The notes under the pieces were generated by a model. It was not told the origin of the DNA. It searched no databases and saw only the letters and a program-made list of their open reading frames with translations. Of a stretch of DNA of 36,859 nucleotides, positions 14,633 to 22,499 are shown in pieces. The position numbers and the translations under genes were made by a program. The stretch spans positions 1 to 36,859 of the forward strand of contig JAGFIR010000178.1 in assembly GCA_024103415.1 (NCBI GenBank), written 5' to 3'. Each line of letters opens with the position of its first letter. The first letter of the stretch is position 1. The DNA is from Acidimicrobiales bacterium (GTDB lineage Bacteria > Actinomycetota > Acidimicrobiia > Spongiisociales > ZC4RG35).

Positions 14633-15946
14633 TCATGTCGGGAGGAGCCCTGCCCGGGCAAGCGCCTCCCGCAGCCGGAGGGGCTCGCCGGTGGTGGGGG
14701 CTATGCGCCGGGTGAGACCCATCCGATCGAGCTCCTCGATCCGACGCGCCTCCATCGGGATCGAGCGCACCTCCCCCGCGAGGCCGATCTCACCCCAGGC
14801 CGCGAGCCGACCGAGAGGGATGTCGGCGGCCGAGGACGCCACGGCGAGGGCCACCGCCAGGTCGCAACCCGGCTCTTCGAGCCTCCACCCTCCGACCACG
14901 TTGACGTAGACCTCCTTGTCGTGGAGCGGGAGGCCACAATGACGCTGGAGGACGGCGATCACCTGGTTGACCCGGGCCGTGTCGAGGCCGCGAATCGACC
15001 GCCGCGGCTGGACCAGGCTGGTGGGGACGACCAGCGCCTGGATCTCGACGAGGACCGACCGGCGGCCTTCTACGGCCGGGTAGACGACCGTTCCCGCGAC
15101 GTCGGCCTCCCATCCCTGGAGGAAGACCTTGGACGGGTCGTCGACCTCGACGAGACCGTCGGATCCCATCTCGAACATGCCGGAGGTGTGGGTGGCTCCG
15201 AACCGGTTCTTGTTGGATCGCAGCACCCGGAAGCCCCGATCGGGGTCGCCCTCCATGTAGAGGACGACGTCGACCATGTGCTCGAGGATCTTGGGGCCGG
15301 CCAGACCGCCATCCTTGGTGACGTGGCCGACGAGGACGAGGGCGATCCCCGTCTCCTTGGCGAGACGGATGAGACGGGCCGCGCTCTCCCGGACCTGGGC
15401 GACGCCCCCTGGCGCCGATGCGATCTCGGGCACGCCGACGGTCTGGATGGAGTCGACGATGAGGAGCTCGGGACGAGTGTCCGCGGCCAGGGAGACGATG
15501 GCGTCCACGTCGTCATCGGAGACGAGAGTGATGCGTTCGGATGCGATCCCGAGCCGCCCGGCCCGCATCGCCACCTGCTCGACGGACTCCTCGGCGGAGG
15601 CGACGAGGGCGTCGCGGTCCTGCGCGGCCAGGGCACCCGCCAGCTGGAGCAGGAGCGTGGACTTGCCGACACCGGGCTCGCCACCCAGCAGCACCACCGA
15701 ACCAGGCACCAGCCCGCCACCGAGGACCCGGTCGACCTCAGACAACCCGGTGGCGATCCGCTCGTATGACCCCTCACGGGCCTCGGAGAGGGTGACGGCG
15801 GTCGCCGGAGTGGCTCTCGCGGACTTCCCGGCCGCTTCCCCGAGCTCGACCAGGGGCTCGCCGGAGCCACATTGCGGGCAGAAACCCATCCATTTCCCGG
15901 ATCGGAAGCCACACGTGGCACATCTGAAGGCGGTCTCGGATGCCAC
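14633..15946 (-). CDS. radA: DNA repair protein RadA
   Basis: A 437-residue RecA-like helicase for homologous recombination intermediates. It has an N-terminal zinc finger C9-x2-C12...C23-x2-C26, Walker A GEPGVGKS (89-96), the RadA signature KNRFG (247-251), and a C-terminal Lon-protease-like domain. Length and order are typical. The GTG start at 15946 lies 6 bp after the stop of a small membrane peptide gene, so the two probably share a transcript. It precedes disA. Confidence 0.95.
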   Translation of the reverse strand: MASETAFRCATCGFRSGKWMGFCPQCGSGEPLVELGEAAGKSARATPATAVTLSEAREGSYERIATGLSEVDRVLGGGLVPGSVVLLGGEPGVGKSTLLLQLAGALAAQDRDALVASAEESVEQVAMRAGRLGIASERITLVSDDDVDAIVSLAADTRPELLIVDSIQTVGVPEIASAPGGVAQVRESAARLIRLAKETGIALVLVGHVTKDGGLAGPKILEHMVDVVLYMEGDPDRGFRVLRSNKNRFGATHTSGMFEMGSDGLVEVDDPSKVFLQGWEADVAGTVVYPAVEGRRSVLVEIQALVVPTSLVQPRRSIRGLDTARVNQVIAVLQRHCGLPLHDKEVYVNVVGGWRLEEPGCDLAVALAVASSAADIPLGRLAAWGEIGLAGEVRSIPMEARRIEELDRMGLTRRIAPTTGEPLRLREALARAGLLPT

Positions 15947-15952
15947 TTCGGT

Positions 15953-16075
15953 TTAACGATTGTCCCGTCCGAGAGCCAGAATCAAGAGGTACACCAGGAG
16001 GATCAACAACACGATTCCCGCTGCGATCGACAGTGGTGTCCACGGCTCGAAGGTGCGAACGGCGATGACCGGCAT
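15953..16075 (-). CDS. small single-pass membrane peptide upstream of radA
   Basis: A 40-residue ORF starting at ATG 16075. A short N-terminus is followed by a strongly hydrophobic helix, AAGIVLLILLVYLLILAL, and the basic end GRDNR. It is supported by TATTGT placed 8 nt before the ATG, the same arrangement as at many genes here, and by its 6-bp spacing to radA. No family was recognised. A longer reading to 16183 would overlap the divergent gene and is unlikely. Confidence 0.5.
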   Translation of the reverse strand: MPVIAVRTFEPWTPLSIAAGIVLLILLVYLLILALGRDNR

Positions 16076-16083
16076 CCCGTGGC

Positions 16084-16089
16084 ACAATA
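16084..16089 (-). promoter_or_regulatory. -10 element for a leaderless small ORF-radA transcript
   Basis: TATTGT on the minus strand is 8 nt before the ATG at 16075. It lies in the 32-bp gap between divergent genes. Confidence 0.35.
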
Positions 16090-16107
16090 CCGCTTCTAAG
16101 GAGGGCT

Positions 16108-17085
16108 GTGGTTTCCCACACATGTGACCAATGTGGCGCGACTGTGCCGGCCGACGAGCAGTTCTGCCCGTCATGCGGGGCATTCATCGACCCACTCCAG
16201 GAATCGGCACCGCCGCGACCGGCGCCGGCGCGCCCGCGCCGTTCCAGCGGCAACGTGATCTCCGTGTCCTCCGACGGCCCGTATGAGGAGTTCCGGCTCG
16301 ACGAGCCCACCCCGGCGGCTCCCCCGCCCTCGACACCTCGAGGCGCGTCGACGGTCGAGTGCCCGTCGTGTCACGCCCCGAACCCCTCGACCAATCTCCA
16401 TTGCCAGAACTGCGGCGCCCGGCTCCGCCAGGAGCCGCTGCCCACCGCCCCGCGGCCCGCGGTCCAGGCGACCGCCGGCGTGCGCGCGGCGCTGGCCATC
16501 AGCGGTCTCCTGCTGGTCGTCATCCTCGTGGCGCTGGCCGTGAACCTCTTCGGTGGTGACGGGACCGCGACCTCGACCACCGTCCCGACCTCTACGACGA
16601 CCACCGAGCCCCAGGTCGTGGAGAACGCCCCGATCCAGGTGCTGTCCGTGACCTGCACCCAGCCGGGTCTGGGCCCATACGTCTGCGACAACCTGATCAA
16701 CGGTGAGGGATCCGAGTACCAGGTGAACTGGGAGGAGCTCGAGGCCGCCGAGCAGACCCTCGAGATCCGGCTCAACTTCTCGCAGCCGATGATCGTGGAG
16801 CGGATCGATTGGCTCAATCTGTCCGACACCAATCGATTCCGCCAGAACCATCGGGCCCAGGGTCTCACCATCGAGGCGGACGGCAACCTCGTCCCGCTGA
16901 CCACCAACCTGGAGAACTCCCCGGGTCTGCAGTCGATCACCTGGGCGACCGTCAACGCCAACTACGTGAAGATCACCATCCACTCGACCTTCCGGGCGGA
17001 AGTGGTGGACGGGCAGTCATACCGCGAGTTGGCGATCGACGAGATCACGCTCATCGGGCGGCCATACACCGCGCCCAGCTCGTAG
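16108..17085 (+). CDS. zinc-ribbon membrane protein with discoidin-like extracytoplasmic domain
   Basis: A 325-residue protein. Two zinc ribbons are visible: C6-C9-C20-C23 and C85-C88-C99-C102, separated by a Pro-rich segment. One membrane helix (about 126-148) and a Thr-rich linker lead to an extracytoplasmic beta domain (about 175-320) resembling F5/8 type C/NADase-type glycan-binding modules, with LEIRLNFSQPMIVERIDW, NYVKITIHSTF and ELAIDEITLIG. Domains of this kind bind glycans, so a cell-surface role is likely, with the zinc ribbons inside the cell. The start is GTG at 16108, with a strong AAGGAGGG at 16098-16105 placed unusually close. Confidence 0.8.
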   Translation: MVSHTCDQCGATVPADEQFCPSCGAFIDPLQESAPPRPAPARPRRSSGNVISVSSDGPYEEFRLDEPTPAAPPPSTPRGASTVECPSCHAPNPSTNLHCQNCGARLRQEPLPTAPRPAVQATAGVRAALAISGLLLVVILVALAVNLFGGDGTATSTTVPTSTTTTEPQVVENAPIQVLSVTCTQPGLGPYVCDNLINGEGSEYQVNWEELEAAEQTLEIRLNFSQPMIVERIDWLNLSDTNRFRQNHRAQGLTIEADGNLVPLTTNLENSPGLQSITWATVNANYVKITIHSTFRAEVVDGQSYRELAIDEITLIGRPYTAPSS

Positions 17086-17100
17086 GTCTCGCGGGAGACC
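17085..17100 (+). terminator. hairpin after the zinc-ribbon gene
   Basis: GGTCTC and GAGACC form a 6-bp stem with loop GCGG, starting at the last base of the stop codon. There is no U tract, so termination is uncertain. Confidence 0.3.
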
Positions 17101-17197
17101 CCTTCGGACCCCCTACCCCCGGGAACTCACGATCCTGTTGTTGGGAACGACTGCCCCCTACCTCCCGCCTCATTCCATTCGGCGGCAGGAACCTTCC

Positions 17198-17288
17198 CCC
17201 TTCGCATTTGGCTCAGGGGGACAAAACGGCCGGGGGACTGATCCTGCCCTTCGCCTTTGGCTCAGGGGGACAAAACGGCCGCGGACTG
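17198..17288 (+). repeat. two-copy direct repeat, 49-bp period
   Basis: Copy 1 (17198-17240) and copy 2 (17247-17288) share CCCTTCGC, one variable base, then TTTGGCTCAGGGGGACAAAA and CGGCCG, and end GGACTG. They differ at one position (A/C) and by a small change in the G run. They lie in the 239-bp gap between the zinc-ribbon gene and the end of the nucleoside transporter operon. No ORF with coding character covers them. The function is unknown; they could be fragments of a dispersed intergenic repeat family. Confidence 0.8.
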
Positions 17289-17324
17289 CTCCGTGGCGAG
17301 AGTCCAGGTTCCCAGTACCTGGCG

Positions 17325-18575
17325 TCAGGCCTCGCCGCGGCGATAGATCTCGCCGTCTGCTGCCGGCATTCGTAGACGTTGGGCGAAGAACACCAGCACC
17401 AGCAGCACGATCACGTAGGGGAAGATGTTGATCCAGACCGACTCCACCGAGTCGGAGAGCAGGTACCAGACCACCGACAGGGCACCCAGGGAGAGGGCGA
17501 GGCCGGCGTCAGCCTTGCGACCCCGGCGGAACGCCGACAGCGCCACCAGGCCCAGGCCCACCGCGCTCACCAGGATCAGGGCGTGGGATGCGGAGCCGTC
17601 GAGGTCCCGCAGACCGATGCCGAACGGGTAGCCGAACAACAGGGAGGCTCCCATGACGCCACCGGGCTTCCAGTTCCCGAAGATGAGGGCGGCGAGGCCG
17701 ACGAAACCCCGACCCTGCGTCTGGCCCTCCAGGTAGATGCCGGACAGCTCGGGACCGGCGATGAAGGCGCCACCGAGACCGGCGAGGGCCCCGGAGATGA
17801 TCACGGCGATGTACTTGTACTTGTAGACGTTGATGCCCTGCACCTCACCGGCGGCCGGGTACTCGCCGCAGATCCGGAGTCGCAGACCGAATCGGGTCCG
17901 CCACAACAGCCAAACCGTGAACGGCACGAACACGAGGGCGCCGATCGTCACCCAGGGCGCGCGTGTCACCAACCCCTTGGCCAGGTCGGCCAGATCCGAG
18001 ACCAGGAACCAGTCCTTCCTGCCGATCCACCCCAACAGGTCGGGCGACGTCCAGCCTCCGATCTTGCCTCCGGCGAGGATCGGCAGGGTGGCGCTGCCCA
18101 CCCCGGGCACACGGGGGGACTGGGTGATCGACCACCCGGGGATCTCGACGATCGACGACAGGAACCGGGTCAGGCCCGGGGCCAGGATGTTGATGGCGAC
18201 ACCGGAGATGATGTGGTCGACGCCGAAGCTCACCGTGGCCACCGCATGGAGCAGGCCGCCGAGGGCGCCTCCGACGAGAGCAGCCACGATCCCCCACCAC
18301 GGGCCGAACTTGAGCGCACCCCAGGCGCCCATCCAGGTACCGACGATCATCATGCCCTCGAGACCGATGTTGACCACGCCGGCTCGCTCGGAATAGAGGC
18401 CTCCGAGACCGGCCAGGAGGATGGGCACAGCCCAGCGCAACATCGACTGGGCGGTGGTCACGGACGTGAGACGGTCGGTCCCGTCCAGGTTCTGGGAGAC
18501 CGTGAGCACGAACACCGCCACGAAGGCGTAGATCGGCCATCGGACGTATGCGGGCAGGGCGCCGAACCGCTTCAT
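17325..18575 (-). CDS. nucleoside ABC transporter permease (YufQ/NupQ-like)
   Basis: A 416-residue polytopic permease of the BPD_transp_2 (RbsC/LivM-like) superfamily. The family pattern is seen in AGLGGLYSERAGVVNIGLEGM, the conserved GGALGG segment, and GALAGLGGAFIAG. It is the second permease of a BMP-type importer, pairing with the preceding gene to form the heterodimeric channel. The ATG at 18575 overlaps the upstream permease stop by 4 bp. The C-terminus has two additional hydrophobic segments before a basic tail. The substrate is inferred from family and operon to be a purine nucleoside. Confidence 0.9.
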   Translation of the reverse strand: MKRFGALPAYVRWPIYAFVAVFVLTVSQNLDGTDRLTSVTTAQSMLRWAVPILLAGLGGLYSERAGVVNIGLEGMMIVGTWMGAWGALKFGPWWGIVAALVGGALGGLLHAVATVSFGVDHIISGVAINILAPGLTRFLSSIVEIPGWSITQSPRVPGVGSATLPILAGGKIGGWTSPDLLGWIGRKDWFLVSDLADLAKGLVTRAPWVTIGALVFVPFTVWLLWRTRFGLRLRICGEYPAAGEVQGINVYKYKYIAVIISGALAGLGGAFIAGPELSGIYLEGQTQGRGFVGLAALIFGNWKPGGVMGASLLFGYPFGIGLRDLDGSASHALILVSAVGLGLVALSAFRRGRKADAGLALSLGALSVVWYLLSDSVESVWINIFPYVIVLLVLVFFAQRLRMPAADGEIYRRGEA

Positions 18576-19711
18576 GCCACCACCTCCTCGGTCTCGTTGA
18601 CCTCGAGGGCCTCGGCGGCGGTCCTCGCCTCCTCACGCTCTCTGGCCCGGCGGGCCACTTCGTAGGCGATGACGGCGGCGAGGATGATGATTCCCTGCAT
18701 GATCACGACGATCTCCCGCGGCGCCCCAGAGAACTGGAGCACGCCGGAGGAGACGTCGAGGAAGGCGAAGAGGAGCGCGGCCAGCGCCGCCCCCACGGCC
18801 CGGTTGCGGCCGAGGAGCGCCACCGCGATGCCGGTGAAACCGAGACCCTGGATCGGGTTGGCGGGGAAGAAGCCGATGTGCATGATCTCGGTGAGACCCA
18901 CCAGGCCTGCGAACGCACCCGAGATGATCATCGCCATGACGATCATCCGCTTCGGCGGGATCCCACCCACCTGGGCGGCGATCGGGTTGATGCCGGAGGC
19001 CCGCAGGTCGTAACCGAACCGGGTGCGGTTGATCAGCAGGTGGAACACCACGCCGGCGAGAACGGCTATCACGAGCACGCCGGTGAGCCTCTTGCCCTGT
19101 GTGATCTCGCGGGTGAACAACTCCACGAACCCGTTGAGGTCCGGGATGCGCCCCGACGATGGGATGGGCTCCGTGCCCACCCGGCCGACCCCACCCGTGA
19201 CGGCGCCACCGGACTGCCACCGGTTGATCAGGAACGCCACCAGGCCGGAGACGGCGATGGCGTTGAGCATGATCGTGGAGATGACCTCGTTGATGCCCCG
19301 GGTCACTTTGAGCACGCCGGCGAAGCCCGAGTAGGCAGCGCCGACCGTCATCGCCACGAGGACGATGAACGGGATGTGGAGGAACGCGGGCAGCGCCACG
19401 AGGGCGCCGACGTGGGCGGCGACGATAGCCGCCAGCAGGTACTGACCCTCGACGCCGATGTTGAACAGACCCATGCGGAAGCCGACCGCGGCGGCGATTC
19501 CGGAGATGTAGAGCGGCGTCGCCCGGTTGAGGATGTCGACCATCGTCTCCAACCTGAGGGCATGACGCACCATCCGCCCGAAGGCGTCCAGCGGGTCACT
19601 GCCGACGACGAGGAGGACGAGGCTGGAGAGCACCAGGGCGAGCAGCACTGCTGCGACCGGCGCCGCTGCGGCAAGGAGGATCCGCCGCCAGACCGTCGTG
19701 GAGGTGTTCAC
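18572..19711 (-). CDS. nucleoside ABC transporter permease (YufP/NupP-like)
   Basis: A 379-residue membrane permease of the BPD_transp_2 superfamily, with about eight to ten hydrophobic segments. Family features include AAAVGFRMGLFNIGVEGQYL, GINEVISTIMLNAIA and GFTGIAVALLGRNRAVGA. Between segments 6 and 7 lies a hydrophilic loop of about 40 residues. It overlaps the ATPase gene upstream (GTGA) and the second permease downstream (4 bp), so the transporter components are translated in a coupled series. A charged cytoplasmic tail rich in Glu closes the protein. Confidence 0.9.
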   Translation of the reverse strand: MNTSTTVWRRILLAAAAPVAAVLLALVLSSLVLLVVGSDPLDAFGRMVRHALRLETMVDILNRATPLYISGIAAAVGFRMGLFNIGVEGQYLLAAIVAAHVGALVALPAFLHIPFIVLVAMTVGAAYSGFAGVLKVTRGINEVISTIMLNAIAVSGLVAFLINRWQSGGAVTGGVGRVGTEPIPSSGRIPDLNGFVELFTREITQGKRLTGVLVIAVLAGVVFHLLINRTRFGYDLRASGINPIAAQVGGIPPKRMIVMAMIISGAFAGLVGLTEIMHIGFFPANPIQGLGFTGIAVALLGRNRAVGAALAALLFAFLDVSSGVLQFSGAPREIVVIMQGIIILAAVIAYEVARRAREREEARTAAEALEVNETEEVVA

Positions 19712-21231
19712 GCGTCAGCTCCCCCGTTGGCCCCGGTCATGTGAGCACCAAGCTCACGGGGGGTCACACTCTTGGGATCGAGGGTCGCCACCAACCGGCC
19801 CCGGAGCATGACCACGATCCGATCGGAGAGACCGATCAACTCGTCGAGGTCTGCGGAGACCAGGAGTGTCGCCATGCCGGCCCGTCTCGCTTCGCGGATG
19901 TCGTCCCACACCGCAGCCTGAGCCCCGACGTCGATCCCGCGTGTCGGATGTCCCGCGATGAGGACCGAAGGCTCGGCGACCATCTCCCGGCCCACGATGA
20001 GCTTCTGCTGGTTGCCACCGGAGAGGGCGTGCGCCGGTGTGTCCACGCCGGGAGTCCGCACGTCGAACTCGGCCACGATCTCCTCGGTCCGCTCCCGGGC
20101 GCCCTTCCGATCGATCCAGATCCCCTTGGCGTAAGGCGGCTTGGTCTGGTGGCCGAGGGCGGCGTTCTCCCAGAGGGGAGAGGGCAGGAGGAGACCCTCA
20201 CGGTGCCGATCCTGCGGGATGTACCCGAGGCCGAGCTCCCGCCGGGCCCGGACCGAGAGGTTGGTGATGTCGGTGCCGTCCATGCTGATGCGGCCCGACG
20301 CGGCGGGTGTGATGCCGATCAGGGCCTCGATGAGCTCGGCCTGGCCGTTGCCCTCGACACCGGCGATCCCCAGCACCTCGCCTTTGTGCACCTGGAACGA
20401 GACCGAGTGAACGACCTCGCGCTCATCCTCATCCTGAACCGTGAGGTCGGCCACCTCCAACGCGATCTCGTCGCGCACCGTGGACTCGCCGGCCTCGGGT
20501 GTCGGGAGGTCGGACCCCACCATCAACTCGGCGAGGTCGTGAGCCGTGACCTCCTCCGGCTTCACGGTGGCCACGGTCTTGCCGTCGCGGAGCACGGTGA
20601 TCGTGTCGGCGATGGCGAGGACCTCGTCGAGCTTGTGATCGATGAAGAGAAGGGTCGATCCCTCCTCCTTGAGCTCCCGCATGTTGCGGAACAGCTCCTC
20701 GACCTCGTGGGGCACCAGCACCGCGGTCGGCTCGTCGAGGATGAGGATCCGGGCGCCCCGGAAGAGCACCTTGATGATCTCGACCCGCTGTCGCTCCCCG
20801 ACCTCGAGCTCCTCGACGAGGTCGTCGGGGTCGACCACGAGACCGTAGGCCTCGGCGACGCGTCGGAACTCCTGCTCGGCCGAGTCGAAGTCGATGCGGC
20901 CACCGCTCCTCGTCGGCTCCGCCCCGAGGATCACGTTCTCGAGGACGGTGAGCTGGTCGGCCAGCATGAAGTGCTGGTGGACCATCCCGATGCCGGCGGC
21001 GATGGCGTCGAGTGGCGAGGCGAAGCGGACCTCCTGTCCCTCCACCCTCATGACCCCCTCGTCGGGCTGGATCATCCCGTAGAGGATCTTCATCAGGGTG
21101 GACTTGCCCGCGCCGTTCTCGCCGCAGATGGCGTGGATCTCGCCCTCCTCCACGACGAGGTTCACGGAGTCGTTGGCCACGACACCGGGAAAGCGCTTGG
21201 TTATGCCGATCAGTTCGATCGCGGCGGCCAT
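19708..21231 (-). CDS. nucleoside ABC transporter ATP-binding protein (YufO/NupO-like)
   Basis: A tandem ABC ATPase of about 507 residues. The first domain has Walker A GENGAGKST (37-45), the family signature ELEVGERQRVEI in place of LSGGQ, and Walker B ILILDEPTAVL. The second has a degenerate Walker A (GVEGNGQAEL), a good signature LSGGNQQK, and a degenerate Walker B, LIAGHPTRGID. This asymmetry is normal for sugar/nucleoside importers of the RbsA/NupO type, where one site is catalytic. ATG 21231 (MAAAIELIG) was preferred; an in-frame GTG at 21240 is the alternative. It follows the lipoprotein gene after two hairpins. Confidence 0.92.
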   Translation of the reverse strand: MAAAIELIGITKRFPGVVANDSVNLVVEEGEIHAICGENGAGKSTLMKILYGMIQPDEGVMRVEGQEVRFASPLDAIAAGIGMVHQHFMLADQLTVLENVILGAEPTRSGGRIDFDSAEQEFRRVAEAYGLVVDPDDLVEELEVGERQRVEIIKVLFRGARILILDEPTAVLVPHEVEELFRNMRELKEEGSTLLFIDHKLDEVLAIADTITVLRDGKTVATVKPEEVTAHDLAELMVGSDLPTPEAGESTVRDEIALEVADLTVQDEDEREVVHSVSFQVHKGEVLGIAGVEGNGQAELIEALIGITPAASGRISMDGTDITNLSVRARRELGLGYIPQDRHREGLLLPSPLWENAALGHQTKPPYAKGIWIDRKGARERTEEIVAEFDVRTPGVDTPAHALSGGNQQKLIVGREMVAEPSVLIAGHPTRGIDVGAQAAVWDDIREARRAGMATLLVSADLDELIGLSDRIVVMLRGRLVATLDPKSVTPRELGAHMTGANGGADA

Positions 21232-21250
21232 TCCTCCCACCCTGGAGCGA

Positions 21251-21281
21251 GAACGGGACCGGATGGTATCCGGTCCCGTTC
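21251..21281 (-). terminator. 14-bp hairpin between lipoprotein and ATPase genes
   Basis: GAACGGGACCGGAT (21251-21264) and ATCCGGTCCCGTTC (21268-21281) are perfect complements with a 3-nt loop. No U tract follows. Placed after the substrate-binding protein gene within the operon, it probably protects upstream mRNA or reduces read-through. Confidence 0.65.
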
Positions 21282-21286
21282 GCCTT

Positions 21287-21303
21287 GGCCCGTCAAGCGG
21301 GCC
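21287..21303 (-). other. second intercistronic hairpin
   Basis: GGCCCG (21287-21292) and CGGGCC (21298-21303) form a 6-bp stem with a 5-nt loop, immediately upstream in transcription order of the larger hairpin. Confidence 0.5.
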
Positions 21304-21320
21304 TGATCATCTGTCTCTGC

Positions 21321-22388
21321 TCAGGGAGCAGGTGTGGTCGGGACCTCGATCTCACCGCTGACGATCTTCGCCTTGTAGTCGTCGAGCGTGTCGGTGATGT
21401 CATCGATGAACCCGCCACTGGTGGCATACCCGACGCCGTCCACGGACAGGTCGTACTCCTGCGGACCGGAGGCGAAGTTGCCCTCGATGTGCGCCTTGAT
21501 GATCTCGAAGACGGCCACATCGACCCGCTTGAGCATGGAGGTGAGGATGTAGTCCTTCACCTCGTCACCGGCGGTGTTGTACTGGTCGGAGTCGACACCG
21601 ATGGCCCACACCTTGGAGCCCGAAGCCTCGCTGAACTCCTTGGCCGCATCGAAGAGGCCGGAGCCGGAGAGACCGGCGGCGTGGTAGATGATGTCGGCGC
21701 CGTTGTCCTCATACATGCTGAGGGCGATCTCACGACCGCGGTCCGGGGCGACGAAGCCGTCGAAGTCCGGGGCGGCGGTGATGTACTGGCGCACGATCTC
21801 GATGTCGGGGTTGACCGCACGAGCACCGGCGACGAAACCGGCCTCGAACTTCTCGATCAGACCACCCATGCCGGACACTCCACCGATGAAGCCGATGACG
21901 CCCGTCTCGGACTTGAGGGCCGCGGCGGCGCCGACGAGGAACGAGCCCTCGTGCTCGGCGAAGACGAGACCCGCGGTGTTGTCGCTGTAGGGCTCGTTGG
22001 TCTCACCGTTGATCATCGGGGTGTCGACGACCGCGAAGTTGACTTCCGGGTTCTCGGCGGCCACCGCAGCGGCGTCGCCTTCGAACAGGAAGCCAACGGC
22101 GATCACGATGTCGCTCTCATCGGCGGCGAGCTGCAGCAGCTCGGCCCGGTTGGAGCCGTCGTCGTTGGGCGATGCCTCGCTCTTGGTGACACCGAGCTCG
22201 GCCACGGCCTTGTCGAGACCGGCAGCGGCGGCGTCGTTGAACGACTGGTCGCCGCGACCGCCGATGTCGAAGACGAGGCCGACGTGCGGCGCGTCATCGC
22301 CGCCGGGGCCTTCTCCTTCATCGCCGCATGCAGCTACCACCATCGCCAGGGCGAGCAGCCCGGCCAGGTAGCGAACACTTTTCTTCAC
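21321..22388 (-). CDS. BMP/PnrA-family nucleoside-binding lipoprotein
   Basis: A lipoprotein of about 355 residues. The signal peptide KKSVRYLAG...MVVAAC has a lipobox with Cys21. The mature part shows the BMP pattern: HVGLVFDIGGRGDQSFND at the first strand, GVIGFIGGVSGMGGLIEKF, and NGADIIYHAAGLSGSGLF. Relatives bind purine nucleosides outside the membrane and deliver them to the permeases. The GTG at 22388 was chosen because GGAGGA precedes it at good spacing; the in-frame extension upstream lacks signal-peptide features. It leads the transporter operon, with hairpins separating it from the ATPase gene. Confidence 0.93.
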   Translation of the reverse strand: MKKSVRYLAGLLALAMVVAACGDEGEGPGGDDAPHVGLVFDIGGRGDQSFNDAAAAGLDKAVAELGVTKSEASPNDDGSNRAELLQLAADESDIVIAVGFLFEGDAAAVAAENPEVNFAVVDTPMINGETNEPYSDNTAGLVFAEHEGSFLVGAAAALKSETGVIGFIGGVSGMGGLIEKFEAGFVAGARAVNPDIEIVRQYITAAPDFDGFVAPDRGREIALSMYEDNGADIIYHAAGLSGSGLFDAAKEFSEASGSKVWAIGVDSDQYNTAGDEVKDYILTSMLKRVDVAVFEIIKAHIEGNFASGPQEYDLSVDGVGYATSGGFIDDITDTLDDYKAKIVSGEIEVPTTPAP

Positions 22389-22499
22389 ATTTCCTCCGTA
22401 CTTGCTGGAAGGCGCGGAACGCGCCGACGCCCGCACGATAGTGGTGCGTGAAGATCTAGGCCCCAGCCAGACGGCAGTTGTCGACGGGACTTTCGGCCC

